Assembly: GCF_020404845.1 (NCBI RefSeq)
Contig: NZ_JAIOJZ010000041.1
Location: 1 to 64,000, forward strand
Source of the DNA: Streptomyces hyderabadensis
GTDB lineage: Bacteria > Actinomycetota > Actinomycetes > Streptomycetales > Streptomycetaceae
Direction: 5' to 3'
Length of the DNA: 64,000 nucleotides
The notes under the pieces are model-generated. The model did not search any database, was not told the origin of the DNA, and worked only from the letters and a program-made list of their open reading frames with translations. The position numbers and the translations under genes are program-made. Position 1 is the stretch's first letter; the number at the start of each line of letters is the position of its first letter. Shown one piece after another: positions 16,284 to 25,167 of the stretch.

Positions 16284-17906
16284 ATGAAGAAGAGAAGCTT
16301 GGCGGCCCTGACCGCACTCCTGGTCGTGGTCCCCCTCGTCGCGGCGGCGCCCGGTCACCGGGCCGCGGCCGCTGATTCCGGACCCGGCGACACGGCGCGA
16401 TCCGCCGAGTCGACGCTGGTCGGCGGAGTCGACCTCGACACGGTGACCATCCCCGAACTGCAGGCCCGCATGAACCGCGGCTCGCTGTCCTCGCTCAGGC
16501 TGACCCGCGCCTACCTGCGGCGGATCAAGGCCGTCGACCCGAAGATCAACGCGGTGCTGCGCACCAGCCCCACGGCCCTGCGCCAGGCCGCCGCCAGCGA
16601 TCTGCGGCACCGCCTCGGCAAGACCCGCGGCCCGCTGGACGGCATCCCCGTCCTGCTCAAGGACAATGTGAACACCCGCGACATGCCGACCACCGCCGGG
16701 TCGCTGGCCCTCGCCGGGAGCCCGCCGGACGCCGACGCCGTCCTGGTCGCCAGGCTGCGGGCGGCCGGCGCGGTGATCCTCGGCAAGACCAATCTGTCCG
16801 AGTGGGCCAACTTCCGCGCGGCCAAGCCGACGTCGGGGTGGTCGGCGGTGGGCGGGCAGACCAACAACCCCTACGTCCTGGACCGCAATCCCTGCGGTTC
16901 GTCCTCCGGTTCGGCCGCGGCGCTCGCCGCGTCGCTGGCCCAGGTGGCGATCGGGACCGAGACGGACGGCTCCATCGTGTGCCCGGCCGGGATGAACGGC
17001 GTGGTCGGCCTCAAGCCCAGCCTCGGAGTGGTCAGCCAGTCGGGCGTCGTACCGATCTCCGCGGAGCAGGACACCGCAGGGCCCATGGCCCGCAACGTGA
17101 TCGACGCCGCGCTCACCCTCTCCGTGCTCGGCGGCCGCGACACCCTGCGCGCCGGCGACGCACCGGGCCTCACGGACGCGGGCCTTACGGACGCGACCGC
17201 CCGCCCCGGCGCCCTGCGCGGCAAACGGATCGGCCTGTGGCGGCTGCCGTCGCTCGGCGCCGAGGTGGACGCGCTCATGACCCGTACGGCCGAGCGGCTG
17301 ACCGCGGCGGGGGCCGAGGTCGTCGAGGTGAGCATGCCGTACCAGGAGCGGCTGGCCGAACTGGAGTTCCCGGCGCTGCTGAGCGAGTTCCACCGGGACA
17401 TCGACGCCTACCTCCCCACCCGGGGCGGGCCGCAGGACCTGGCCGAGCTGATCGAGTTCAACCGCACGCACCCGCGGGAGCAGACCTGCTTCGCCGGCCA
17501 GGAGCTGTTCGAGCAGGCGCTGGCCGCACCGCCCACCACCGATCCGGAGTACCGGGCGATGCGCGCGGAGTTGACGGACCTGTCCCGGCGGTCCATCGAC
17601 GAGGTCATGGCCGCGCACGGCCTGGACGCCATCGCCTCCCCGGCGAACCCGCCCGCCTGGACCACCGACTGTGCGCGCGGCGACAACGACGTGATCCCGT
17701 CCTCCACCCCCGCCGCCGTCGCCGGGTACCCCTCGCTGTCCGTGCCGGCCGGCTTCGTCGGTGAGCTGCCGGTCGGACTGCTCCTCATGGCCGGCGACCG
17801 CCAGGACGCCGAACTGCTGTCCCTGGGTGCGGCGGTGGAGCACCGGCTGGACGCCTGGCGGGCGCCCCGGTATCTGCCCTCGGCCCCCTCCGGCACCGCA
17901 CGCTGA
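16284..17906 (+). CDS. Secreted amidase (amidase signature family)
   Basis: A 540-residue protein with an N-terminal signal peptide (MKKRSLAALTALLVVVPLVA). The Ser-Ser-Lys triad of amidase-signature enzymes is visible: Lys in LLKDNV, the cis-Ser in GSSSGSAAA and the nucleophile in TDGSIVCPAG. The ATG at 16284 opens the signal peptide; longer frames upstream have no support. It probably acts outside the cell on amides or peptide-like substrates. Divergent from the LPMO gene, it might feel the dre boxes too. The substrate is unknown. Confidence 0.88.
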   Translation: MKKRSLAALTALLVVVPLVAAAPGHRAAAADSGPGDTARSAESTLVGGVDLDTVTIPELQARMNRGSLSSLRLTRAYLRRIKAVDPKINAVLRTSPTALRQAAASDLRHRLGKTRGPLDGIPVLLKDNVNTRDMPTTAGSLALAGSPPDADAVLVARLRAAGAVILGKTNLSEWANFRAAKPTSGWSAVGGQTNNPYVLDRNPCGSSSGSAAALAASLAQVAIGTETDGSIVCPAGMNGVVGLKPSLGVVSQSGVVPISAEQDTAGPMARNVIDAALTLSVLGGRDTLRAGDAPGLTDAGLTDATARPGALRGKRIGLWRLPSLGAEVDALMTRTAERLTAAGAEVVEVSMPYQERLAELEFPALLSEFHRDIDAYLPTRGGPQDLAELIEFNRTHPREQTCFAGQELFEQALAAPPTTDPEYRAMRAELTDLSRRSIDEVMAAHGLDAIASPANPPAWTTDCARGDNDVIPSSTPAAVAGYPSLSVPAGFVGELPVGLLLMAGDRQDAELLSLGAAVEHRLDAWRAPRYLPSAPSGTAR

Positions 17907-18139
17907 GCCGACCGGCGAGCGTCATGTCGTCGAGCAGCGCCTCGACGAGGTCGCTCGCCGGTGTGCAGCTGACCTTCTCCTCGCCCGCGAGCAGTGATCT
18001 CCGGCTGCACCCTGCGTAGGTCCCCCGTGCGTTCGTGTCCCTCCGACCACTGCAACGTATCCAGACAAACATCAACAATGCCGCCGACACGCACCTTTCG
18101 GGCATTACCCCTATTTAAGCCGGAAGCAGGGCCAGGACT

Positions 18140-18547
18140 TCACGCTTCGGCGACCTCGCCGTACAGCTGCGAGAGTTCGGGCACGCCGTCCTCCGCCCAC
18201 GCGTGGCCGTTCGCCACCACGTCGAACTCGCGGCCGGAGGCGAGCCGGACGACCGGCTGCCCGTCGGACCGGATGGTCCAGGCGGCACCGGGCACGGTGC
18301 GCACGATCACGGTGCCGAGGTACAGACCGGCGTCGTTACCGAGCCAGGTCAGGATCTCCTCGTCGCCGCGCCAGCGCGGCAGCATCTGGTCGAGCTGCTC
18401 CAGGGAGAGGGCGGAGTCGTCGAGCCCGACCCCCTCCCGCAGCGCCTGCGAGCGCAGCAGATCGCAGTCGGCGAGCAGCTCGCCGATGCCCTCGGCGTCG
18501 TGCGCCCGGGGATCTTCGCGCCGCTTGCCCAGGAAGGGGAAGTTCAT
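18140..18547 (-). CDS. Conserved hypothetical protein (DUF6278-like)
   Basis: A 135-residue soluble protein without signal or membrane segment. Its middle, WLGNDAGLYLGTVIVRTVPG with PVVRLASGREFDV, matches a small Streptomyces family I remember as DUF6278. The ATG at 18547 is used. It converges with the amidase, leaving a 233-bp gap in which I see no gene. Function is unknown; its place downstream of exonuclease III is probably conserved but says little. Confidence 0.75.
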   Translation of the reverse strand: MNFPFLGKRREDPRAHDAEGIGELLADCDLLRSQALREGVGLDDSALSLEQLDQMLPRWRGDEEILTWLGNDAGLYLGTVIVRTVPGAAWTIRSDGQPVVRLASGREFDVVANGHAWAEDGVPELSQLYGEVAEA

Positions 18548-18610
18548 ACCTCCAGACTGACATTCGTACCGCCAGGTGCACCACAGGGCGCGCGGAGGCT
18601 GTGCGCGTGA

Positions 18611-19390
18611 CTAGAGGTCCAGGTCGACCACGACCGGCGCGTGGTCGGAGGCGCCCTTGCCCTTGCGCTCCTCGCGGTCGACGTAGGAGTCGGTGACCGC
18701 CTTGGCGAAGGACTCGTTGCCGTACACCAGGTCGATGCGCATGCCGCGGTTCTTGGGGAAGCAGAGCTGGCGGTAGTCCCAGTACGTGAAGGGGTGGTCG
18801 TACTTGAGCGGGCGCGGGACCACGTCGGACAGGCCGGCCCCGCGCAGCGAGGCGAGGGCGGCGCGCTCGGCCGGGGTGACGTGGGTGGCGCCCTCGAAGG
18901 CCGACCGGTCGTAGACGTCGTCGTCCGTCGGCGCGACGTTGTAGTCACCCATCACCGCGAAGGGGCGGCTGCCCGCGGCGTCGCCCTCGACGGCGGCGCG
19001 CAGGGCCTCGAACCACTGGAGCTTGTAGGCGTAGTGGGGGTGGTCCACCTCGCGCCCGTTGGGCACGTACACCGACCAGACGCGGGCCGGTCCGCAGGTG
19101 GCGGAGATCGCGCGGGGCTCCTGGACGCCCTCGTAGCCCGGGTCGCCGGGCAGGCCCTTGACCACGTCTTCAAGGCCCACGCGGGAGAGCACCGCCACCC
19201 CGTTCCACCGGCCGGTGGCGTGGACCGCCGCCTCGTAGCCCGCCGCGCGCAGCTCGTCGAAGGGGAACTGCGCCTCGGCGACCTTGGCCTCCTGGAGGCA
19301 CAGCACGTCGGTGCCGCTGCTCTCCAGCCAGGCCAGCAGCCTCGGCAGGCGGGCGGTGATCGAGTTCACGTTCCAGGTCGCGATGCGCAT
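18611..19390 (-). CDS. xthA: Exodeoxyribonuclease III
   Basis: A 259-residue member of the endonuclease/exonuclease/phosphatase superfamily, predicted to act as an AP endonuclease and 3'-5' exonuclease in base-excision repair. Motifs in order are WNVNSI at the N-terminus, LQEAK near residue 33, GDYNVAPTDDD near 150, RIDLVYG and the catalytic SDHAPVV at the C-terminus. I chose ATG 19390, where the protein begins MRIATWNVNS as is usual; a longer frame upstream is not supported. Cytoplasmic housekeeping function. Confidence 0.93.
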   Translation of the reverse strand: MRIATWNVNSITARLPRLLAWLESSGTDVLCLQEAKVAEAQFPFDELRAAGYEAAVHATGRWNGVAVLSRVGLEDVVKGLPGDPGYEGVQEPRAISATCGPARVWSVYVPNGREVDHPHYAYKLQWFEALRAAVEGDAAGSRPFAVMGDYNVAPTDDDVYDRSAFEGATHVTPAERAALASLRGAGLSDVVPRPLKYDHPFTYWDYRQLCFPKNRGMRIDLVYGNESFAKAVTDSYVDREERKGKGASDHAPVVVDLDL

Positions 19391-19443
19391 GTCCCACAAC
19401 CTACCGGGCGGGACTGACAACCGGTCCCGCCCGGGGCGGCGCC

Positions 19444-20079
19444 TCAGAGCCGCGCCGAGTCCCCGGGGGTCAGCCGCAGGTGCTCGGAGCCGCCCAGCTC
19501 GCCGATCTGCCGGTCGTAGATCGGGCGGGCGAGGTCGGTGAGCAGCGCGTCGTGGACGTCGTAGGCCCGCCGCGGCCTGACCTCGCGGACGTACTCGATC
19601 ACCTCGGCGATCTTGTTCCACGGGGCCATGACCGGCAGCAGCAGCGTCTCGACCGGCTGGCCGGGGACGGTCAGGGCGTCACCGGGGTGGAAGACCTTGC
19701 CGCCGTCGACGAGGAAGCCGACGTTGGTGACGCGCGGGATGTCCGGGTGGATCACCGCGTGCAGCTCCCCGTGGACCTGTACGTCGAAGCCGGCCGCGGT
19801 GAAGGTGTCGCCGTGGCCGACGGTGTGGACGCGTCCCGGGAACGCCGCCGAGATCTTCTCGGCGACCGACCTCAGTGTCCAGATCGCCGCGGCCGGGTTG
19901 TCCTCCATCGCGGCGCGCAGCCGCAGCTCGTCGAAGTGGTCCGGGTGCTCGTGGGTGACGAGGATCGCGTCCGCGCCGAGGGCGGCGTCCTCCTCGCTGA
20001 ATCCGCCGGGGTCCAGGACGAGGGTCTGCCCGTCCTTCTCGAGGCGGACGCAGGCGTGCGACTTCTTGGTGAGCTTCAT
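19444..20079 (-). CDS. Metallo-beta-lactamase-fold hydrolase (UPF0173-like)
   Basis: A 211-residue MBL-fold protein with the metal motif THEHPDHFD near residue 43 and a later HPGD. The short form without extra domains matches the UPF0173/UlaG-like group of metal-dependent hydrolases. ATG 20079 gives MKLTKKSHACVRLE, the usual N-terminus; ATG 20088 is an alternative. It lies between exonuclease III and the PcaL-like gene on the same strand, 44-54 bp from each. The substrate is unknown. Confidence 0.85.
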   Translation of the reverse strand: MKLTKKSHACVRLEKDGQTLVLDPGGFSEEDAALGADAILVTHEHPDHFDELRLRAAMEDNPAAAIWTLRSVAEKISAAFPGRVHTVGHGDTFTAAGFDVQVHGELHAVIHPDIPRVTNVGFLVDGGKVFHPGDALTVPGQPVETLLLPVMAPWNKIAEVIEYVREVRPRRAYDVHDALLTDLARPIYDRQIGELGGSEHLRLTPGDSARL

Positions 20080-20123
20080 GCCCTCCATCCTGCCGCCGAA
20101 GCCCCGCTCCCGGCCCGCGGGGC

Positions 20124-21467
20124 TCACTCGGGCGGCGTCGTCTCCTCTCGGATGACCTGCTGGGCCACCCGGAAGGCGCCGCTGGCGGCCGGCACGCCGC
20201 AGTAGACGGCCGCCTGGAGCAGTACTTCCTTGATCTCGCCCGGGGTGAGGCCGTTGCGCAGGGCGGCCCGGAGGTGGGGCGCCAGCTCCTCCAGGTGGCC
20301 CCCGGCGACGAGGGCGGTGAGGGTGACGCAGCTGCGCGAGCGCCGGTCGAGGCCCGGCCGGTCCCAGATCTCCCCCCACGCGTACCGGGTGAGGAACTCC
20401 TGGAAGTCCCCCGAGAACTCGTCCGCCTGCGCGAGCGCCTGGTCGACGTGCCCGTCGCCGAGGACCTCGCGGCGCACCTTGAGCCCCGCGTCGTACGGAT
20501 CGGGCCGCCCCGGTGCCTGCGGCGGCACGGCGGGCGGCGGGGCGATCTCGGCGATGGGCGCGCTCTGCGGCGGCTGGGCGGGCCCCGGCTGGACCGGCAC
20601 GGCGGCGGGTCCGGCGGCCGGGACCGGGTGTGCGGCGGGGTGGACCGGCACGGGGACCTGCCCGGTGGAGGTGGCATCCGGGACGGCCTGCCAGGCGGTG
20701 GTGAAGTGCCGCACCAGCAGGTCGGTGACGGCCGCGGGCTGCTCGACCGGGACCAGATGGGAGGCGCCCGGCACGACCGCGAGGCGCGCGTCGGGAATGC
20801 CGGCGACCAGGGTGCGGGCCTCGGCGGGCCCGGTGACCTGGTCGTCGGAGCCGACGAGGACCAGGGTGGGGACGCCGACCCGGCCGAGTTCACCGCGCAC
20901 GTCGAACGCGGCGAGGGCCTCGCAGGCGGAGATGTAGCAGCCGGGGTCGGTGGTCCGCACCATCTGCACGGCCCACTCGGTGATCGCGGGCTGGGCGGCC
21001 GCGTACCCGCCGGTGAACCAGCGCTCCGGGGAGCTGCGGGCGATGGGGTCGAGCCCGTTGGTGCGCACGATCACGCCGCGCTGGCGGAACTCGTCGGCGG
21101 TGCCGAACCGGGGCGAGGCGGCGATCAGCGCCAGGGAGGCGAGGCGCTCGGGATGGCGCAGCGCCAGCTCGATGCCGACGGCGCCGCCGAACGCGCAGCC
21201 GGCGTACCCGAAGCGCTGCACGCCGAGTCCGTCGAGGGTGGCCAGCAGACGCGTGGTGAGTTCGGCGACGGACCCCGCCGGGTGGGCCGGGGCGCCGCCG
21301 TGCCCGGGCAGGTCGAAGCGGAAGACCCGCCACTGCTGAGCCAGCTCGGGCACCTGCCGGTCCCACATGTGCCATGTGGTGCCGAGGGACGGCCCCAGGA
21401 TCAGGACTGGTAGGTGTTCCGGCCCGTCAAAGCGGTACTGCAGCGTCTCGGTCTTGCCTTCGGTCAC
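20124..21467 (-). CDS. pcaL: Alpha/beta-hydrolase fused to carboxymuconolactone decarboxylase (PcaL-like)
   Basis: A 447-residue fusion. Residues 1-260 are an alpha/beta-hydrolase related to 3-oxoadipate enol-lactonase, followed by a Pro/Ala-rich linker (about 265-325) and a C-terminal carboxymuconolactone decarboxylase-like domain (RRSRSCVTLTALVAGG, LLQAAVYCGVPAA). The order matches the bifunctional PcaL of actinomycetes. The nucleophile elbow reads GCAFGG, so Ala replaces the expected Ser. No other protocatechuate genes are adjacent, so a true pca role is not certain. The start has no competing ATG nearby. Confidence 0.8.
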   Translation of the reverse strand: MTEGKTETLQYRFDGPEHLPVLILGPSLGTTWHMWDRQVPELAQQWRVFRFDLPGHGGAPAHPAGSVAELTTRLLATLDGLGVQRFGYAGCAFGGAVGIELALRHPERLASLALIAASPRFGTADEFRQRGVIVRTNGLDPIARSSPERWFTGGYAAAQPAITEWAVQMVRTTDPGCYISACEALAAFDVRGELGRVGVPTLVLVGSDDQVTGPAEARTLVAGIPDARLAVVPGASHLVPVEQPAAVTDLLVRHFTTAWQAVPDATSTGQVPVPVHPAAHPVPAAGPAAVPVQPGPAQPPQSAPIAEIAPPPAVPPQAPGRPDPYDAGLKVRREVLGDGHVDQALAQADEFSGDFQEFLTRYAWGEIWDRPGLDRRSRSCVTLTALVAGGHLEELAPHLRAALRNGLTPGEIKEVLLQAAVYCGVPAASGAFRVAQQVIREETTPPE

Positions 21468-21499
21468 GGGTCCACACCTTCATCTGTCACGATCTTTCA

Positions 21500-21905
21500 C
21501 ACACCCCCCGCGAGACCTCCCCAAGCCTCCGCCGCTGGAAGCAGGCCCGCCACGTCCGGCTTCACGTACCACTTCTTCGTCGTTCACGTCGGTGTGCCCG
21601 GCCCACCCGGCGAGCAGGTGATCCGTCACCCCGTTGTTGGCGAAGTACGCGAGGCAAGACGCCCGAGCATCGTACAGACGGCCCCTGCGAAGGCCGTTTG
21701 CGTCCATTGTTGTGCGGGCCCGCGTTCGAAGCCGCCGACCGTTCAGCGTGCCGCGTCCAGGTCGATGTCCGACCACCGCAGGCCGCAGACCTCCGCCGGA
21801 CGGAACCCCATCACGGACAGCAGCAGCGGCGCGAACAGGCGGTCACTCTTCATCGCAGCGGCGAAGACAGCCACCTCCGAGGCGTTCCATGGCTGGACAA
21901 CCTTC
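21500..21905 (-). pseudogene. Tyrosine-recombinase integrase relic
   Basis: Two reading frames carry the catalytic half of an actinobacterial phage/ICE-type integrase. The first (21743-21905) reads RLFAPLLLSVMGFRPAEVCG and LRWSDIDLDA, with the first catalytic Arg, then a TGA. The second (about 21575-21700) reads LYDARASCLAYFANNGV and GWAGHTDV, with the second Arg and His; a further shift recovers KKWYVKPD, holding the Tyr. The N-terminal half is absent. It marks an old integration event; I found no att-site repeat. Confidence 0.75.
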
Positions 21906-21914
21906 TTAGTGAGC

Positions 21915-22240
21915 GTTTTCGGCGTCGCCTCTCCAGGGTGAGGACAGCTTTGGCGATGACGGTCACGCGGCTGAGGTGCGGGATCTGCGGAAGATCTGCC
22001 AGGACTTCAGCCGTACCATGCCGCGCTCGACCGGTGCCCGGGCTGCCGTCAGGGCCCGGTTGACGGTGCGCCGGGTGAGGGTGAGCTCGCCGCCCCGGTG
22101 GCCGTTTGAGTCCGGTTGTGACCCAGGGGCCGGCGTCCGTGTAGGCACGGTCGGCGACGACGGGGACACCCTGGCATTCGTAGATCCGGATGATCGGGTG
22201 GGTACGGGCCGCGGTGAGATCATGAGTGCGGCCCGGCAGG
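21915..22240 (-). pseudogene. IS5-family transposase relic (C-terminal half, frameshifted)
   Basis: Three minus-strand frames together give the end of an IS5-type DDE transposase: THPIIRIYECQGVPVVADRA (about 22130-22225), TLTRRTVNRALTAARAPVER and GMVRLKSWQIFRRSR (21966-22090), then AKAVLTLERRR (21915-21975). The terminal stop of the family is lost (TGA to CGA). A second copy of the last section lies at 22726-22790. Confidence 0.7.
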
Positions 22241-22379
22241 GCGCGCGAGAGCGAAGATCGAGAACGTCAGGAAGGGGCAAGGTCGTCTTCGTGAGCCCCT
22301 GCGGGCGAGTGAAGAAGTCGTATGCGGGGCTACCAGACCGCATCTGTTTTCCCCATGCGGAGCTACGGCCCACAGGTCA

Positions 22380-22645
22380 GCACAGAAGAAAAGGACGGAA
22401 CCCTGTCCCGAGCGGTCGGGGTCGTGTAACTCGTCCAGTTGCCCGTCCGGGTCCACGTCGGCGGTCAGGCTGGTGTTGCCGGTGTCGGAGCACACCACCG
22501 CCGGTGCGTGATCACCGGGCGCGGGCCCGGAACAGAGGACGAGCGTCGTGGCGACCGCGGCCAGAGCAGCCCTTGCCGAGGACGAGCCGCCTTCGCCCAC
22601 GTGTGCACGGTCGTCTGAGCCGGGCGGCAAACACGCTTCTGACAC
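22380..22645 (-). pseudogene. Truncated hypothetical exported protein
   Basis: A frame reads a hydrophobic leader (AALAAVATTLVLCSG) followed by ADVDPDGQLDELHDPD and GQGSVLFF, which resembles the start of an FG-GAP/VCBS-like exported Streptomyces protein. The similarity ends near 22400, so only the first 80 or so residues remain. It is boxed between two transposase relics. The assignment is tentative. Confidence 0.35.
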
Positions 22646-22725
22646 TGCCCTGTTGTGGACTCACAGGTTCCGCCATGGCGGGATTCTAGTGTCCTGTGCC
22701 AGAAGTTGATCGTCGGTGAGCGTTT

Positions 22726-22790
22726 TCAGCGCTGCCTCTCCAGGGTGAGGACGGCCTCGGCGACCGACGTCATGCGGTTGCGATTGGGCT
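22726..22790 (-). pseudogene. IS5-family transposase relic, second copy of the C-terminus
   Basis: The minus strand reads NRMTSVAEAVLTLERQR followed by TGA at 22726, the usual end of this transposase. The DNA around it (22717-22751) closely matches 21911-21945. Just outside is GTGTCCTGTGCCAGAAG (22690-22706), a candidate terminal repeat without a visible partner. Confidence 0.6.
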
Positions 22791-22794
22791 CGGG

Positions 22795-23060
22795 AAGGGA
22801 CGCCGGGGGCGATCGCGGTGCCGGTTGACGTGACGACTTTGGTGACGGTGCCGATGAACCAGGTCGCCCACGGGCGCATCAGATCGCCATCGGCGTCGAC
22901 CGGCGGCGGAGACTGAAACGTGATCGGCCTCCCACACGTGGTTGCGCGAGGAGGCCGCCCGTTTGCCGAAGACTTCGTGGGCCGCGGGAGCGTTGCCGCG
23001 CCAGTGCGCCAGCGGCGCGCAGTACTCCCTGGTGATCTCGGACCGGTCACCGTGCGTTTC
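22795..23060 (-). pseudogene. Mu/IS481-like DDE transposase relic
   Basis: Two frames give RNHVWEADHVSVSA and then VDADGDLMRPWATWFIGTVT with TAIAPGVPSR. This is the core of the integrase-like DDE domain (W-x-A-D-H ... D-x-DG ... PW-x-TW). A frameshift separates the halves, and the sequence stops abruptly at the IS5 relic. No complete element remains. Confidence 0.6.
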
Positions 23061-23176
23061 CCGGTGCGCAGCGTGGCATGGGGCGGCCACGAGGCCTCGG
23101 CCGGCCACTGACTCACTGTCCGGTCCGACACCCCGGCCGGGTCCGGCCCCGGCACGACGGCAGGCGGAACCGCGCT

Positions 23177-23944
23177 TCAGGCGATCTCGCCGGACAGCAG
23201 TGCGCCCGCGCCCGGGACGACCGGCTCCAAGTCGAGGGAGCGCAGGATGCTCCACACGGTGGCGGCGGAGGCCGAGACCACCGGGATGTCGAAAGCTTCC
23301 TGCACGGTCTGCAGCGCGGGCAGGGACGGCATCTGCACACACGCGCTCAGCACCAGCGCGTCGACGCCCTTGGTGTCGACCTTCTGCGCCAGCTCGGTCA
23401 GCCGCGCCGGGTCGAGGCGGCCGACGTCGAGGTTGTCCGGCACCTCGAGGCTCAGCGCGTCGTGCACCTGCAGTCCCTCGGCCTCCAGGTAGTCGCAGAC
23501 CATCCCGGTCAGCGGCTTCATGTAGGGGGCGATCACGGAGATCCTCTTCGCCCCGAGGTGCTCCAGCGCCTCGGACAGCGCGCCGGCCGAGGAGAGCACC
23601 GGCGGCACCTTGCGGTCCCCGACCGACCCGGCGACCGCGGCCGACAGGCGCTGCTGGCTGGTGCGGTGGTAGCCCTTGCCCTGCGCCATGATCGCGACCA
23701 GGCAGGCGTACGCCATGACGTCCACGTCGGCGTCGCCGAGCTCCACGGCGCACCGGTCGGATGCGGCGTCCATCGCGGACAGCTGGTCGGGGTTGACCTG
23801 CTGCATGCGCATGCGGGCGGAGTGGAAGGTGAACCGCTCGGGCCGGACCGTCTCACGGGCCTGGAGCATCGCTGGGATCTCGGTCTCCATCGTGGTGTTG
23901 GAGCTGGGGACGATCATGCCGACGCGGTAGGCGGGCGTACTCAT
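23177..23944 (-). CDS. Maleate cis-trans isomerase family protein (Asp/Glu racemase superfamily)
   Basis: A 255-residue protein with the two catalytic Cys expected of maleate isomerases: C81 in YACLVAIM and the second near residue 197 in LSACVQMPS. The N-terminus VGMIVPSSNTTMETEIPAML is typical of this family (NicE, MaiA). In nicotinate-type pathways this enzyme turns maleate into fumarate, feeding the TCA cycle. It is the last gene of the long minus-strand catabolic set and lies 114 bp after the GntR gene. The family is firm; the maleate role is inferred from the NicX- and amidase-like neighbours. Confidence 0.85.
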   Translation of the reverse strand: MSTPAYRVGMIVPSSNTTMETEIPAMLQARETVRPERFTFHSARMRMQQVNPDQLSAMDAASDRCAVELGDADVDVMAYACLVAIMAQGKGYHRTSQQRLSAAVAGSVGDRKVPPVLSSAGALSEALEHLGAKRISVIAPYMKPLTGMVCDYLEAEGLQVHDALSLEVPDNLDVGRLDPARLTELAQKVDTKGVDALVLSACVQMPSLPALQTVQEAFDIPVVSASAATVWSILRSLDLEPVVPGAGALLSGEIA

Positions 23945-24058
23945 GGCGGAAGTGCCTTTCGAAGGTGGGGCCGAGGGCCGCGCGGGCAGGCCACAGGGAC
24001 CAGCGGCGTGCGGGCCGACGGCTGAGGGTGGGGGTCGCGGGGGCGGTGGAGCCCGGGG

Positions 24059-24862
24059 TCAGGTGGCGGAGTGGTGTTCCAGGTTGGAGGTGACGGTGTG
24101 CGGCATGGGCACCGCGCCCGGTCGCTGCCATGTCAGCCGTACGGGACGGGACACGCTGCCGTCGGCCGCATGCTCCAGCTCCACACCGAGGCCTCGGGCG
24201 GCGATGAGCAGCGAGTCGAAGCGGTAGTCGGGGTCTATGTCCAGCGCCATGCCCAACGCCGCGTCGATCAGGTGCAGTTCCAGCAGCTGCCGGGCGCGCT
24301 CGCCGTCGCCGTCGCGCACCGCCTCCAGGAACTGCCGGTCGATCCGGGTGAAGTCGTCCGGCACGGTGGGCCGGGACATGTGCAGCCGCTGATGGCGCAC
24401 GATGCGGGAGTGCTGCTGCGTCGTCATGTCGGCGAGCAGCGGCGGATAGCGGTGCAGCAGGATCGTGTGGAAGCGCAGGTGTGCCTTCTGGAAGTCCTTG
24501 GTGCGGGCCGAGACGCGCTCCATCTCCTCCAGCGCCTCGCCCATCACCTCGACGTCCTTCTCGGTGATCTCGCCCACCAGTGCGGCCACCAGCGGCGGTT
24601 CGACCAGCAGCCGGACCGCGTAGGACTGCTCGGCCTGCTCGTGGTGGGCAGGGCTGACGGTCATGCCCCGGTTGGCCTCCGCCACGACCAGCCCGTCGGC
24701 CTCCAGTCGGTGCAGGGCTTCCCGGAGCGGGGTGCGGCTGACGGACAGTTCGTCGGCGAGCGTCTGCTGCGACAGCCTTATCCCGGGCGGGTAGACCCCG
24801 TCGAGAATGCGCTCGCGCAGCTCTCCGTAGATCTCCTCGACCGTCCGCCCAGATCTGGGCAT
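24059..24862 (-). CDS. GntR-family (FCD/FadR-type) transcriptional regulator
   Basis: A 267-residue regulator. The N-terminal winged helix has LSQQTLADELSVSRTPLREA and LHRLEADGLV; the C-terminal helical FCD domain carries the metal/ligand His residues (HLRFHTILLHR, LLELHLIDAA). ATG 24862 has GGGAA upstream. Its start shares one base with the stop of the previous gene (TGATG), so it is translated as part of the catabolic operon and probably regulates it. Likely operators are the boxes at 34173 and 38330. Confidence 0.85.
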   Translation of the reverse strand: MPRSGRTVEEIYGELRERILDGVYPPGIRLSQQTLADELSVSRTPLREALHRLEADGLVVAEANRGMTVSPAHHEQAEQSYAVRLLVEPPLVAALVGEITEKDVEVMGEALEEMERVSARTKDFQKAHLRFHTILLHRYPPLLADMTTQQHSRIVRHQRLHMSRPTVPDDFTRIDRQFLEAVRDGDGERARQLLELHLIDAALGMALDIDPDYRFDSLLIAARGLGVELEHAADGSVSRPVRLTWQRPGAVPMPHTVTSNLEHHSAT

Positions 24863-25167
24863 CAGCGTTCCCTTCCCCCGTTCGGTCCTTGCTCGTCGTC
24901 CGTCATATTCTCGTCCTGCTCGGTGCCGTGCCCGTCCACGCCGAGCTGCATGGCGAACAGCTCGCTGAACTTCTCCGGCCGCTGGGCCGCGACGATCTCC
25001 AGCTGCATCGCGTCCAGCAGGATGCGATAGCCCCGCTTGGGCACCGTGATCTCCAGGCGTTCGCCCTGCGGGGTCCACACCTTGCGCAGCTGGACACCGG
25101 TGAACTCGTTGCCGATGCCGATCCAGTCGCCGTGCCGGACGATGCCGTCGTCCTGAGGGATGCTCAT
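24862..25167 (-). CDS. Small conserved protein of the pyridine-type catabolic operon
   Basis: A 101-residue protein I cannot name. It has a compact N-terminal region (VRHGDWIGIGNEFTGVQLRK), a basic middle with ITVPKRGYRILLDAMQLEIV, and an acidic tail rich in Asp/Glu. There is no signal, membrane segment or metal motif. It is translationally coupled on both sides (ATGA with the nitrilase, TGATG with the GntR gene), so it is a real gene of the operon. An accessory or assembly factor is one possibility. Confidence 0.75.
   Translation of the reverse strand: MSIPQDDGIVRHGDWIGIGNEFTGVQLRKVWTPQGERLEITVPKRGYRILLDAMQLEIVAAQRPEKFSELFAMQLGVDGHGTEQDENMTDDEQGPNGGRER

Noticed and set aside
17907..18139. 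Minus-strand phrase SDLVEALLDDMTLAG that recalls the start of a GH3 enzyme
   Set aside because: Only about 15 residues resemble the family and no continuation exists, so chance cannot be excluded.
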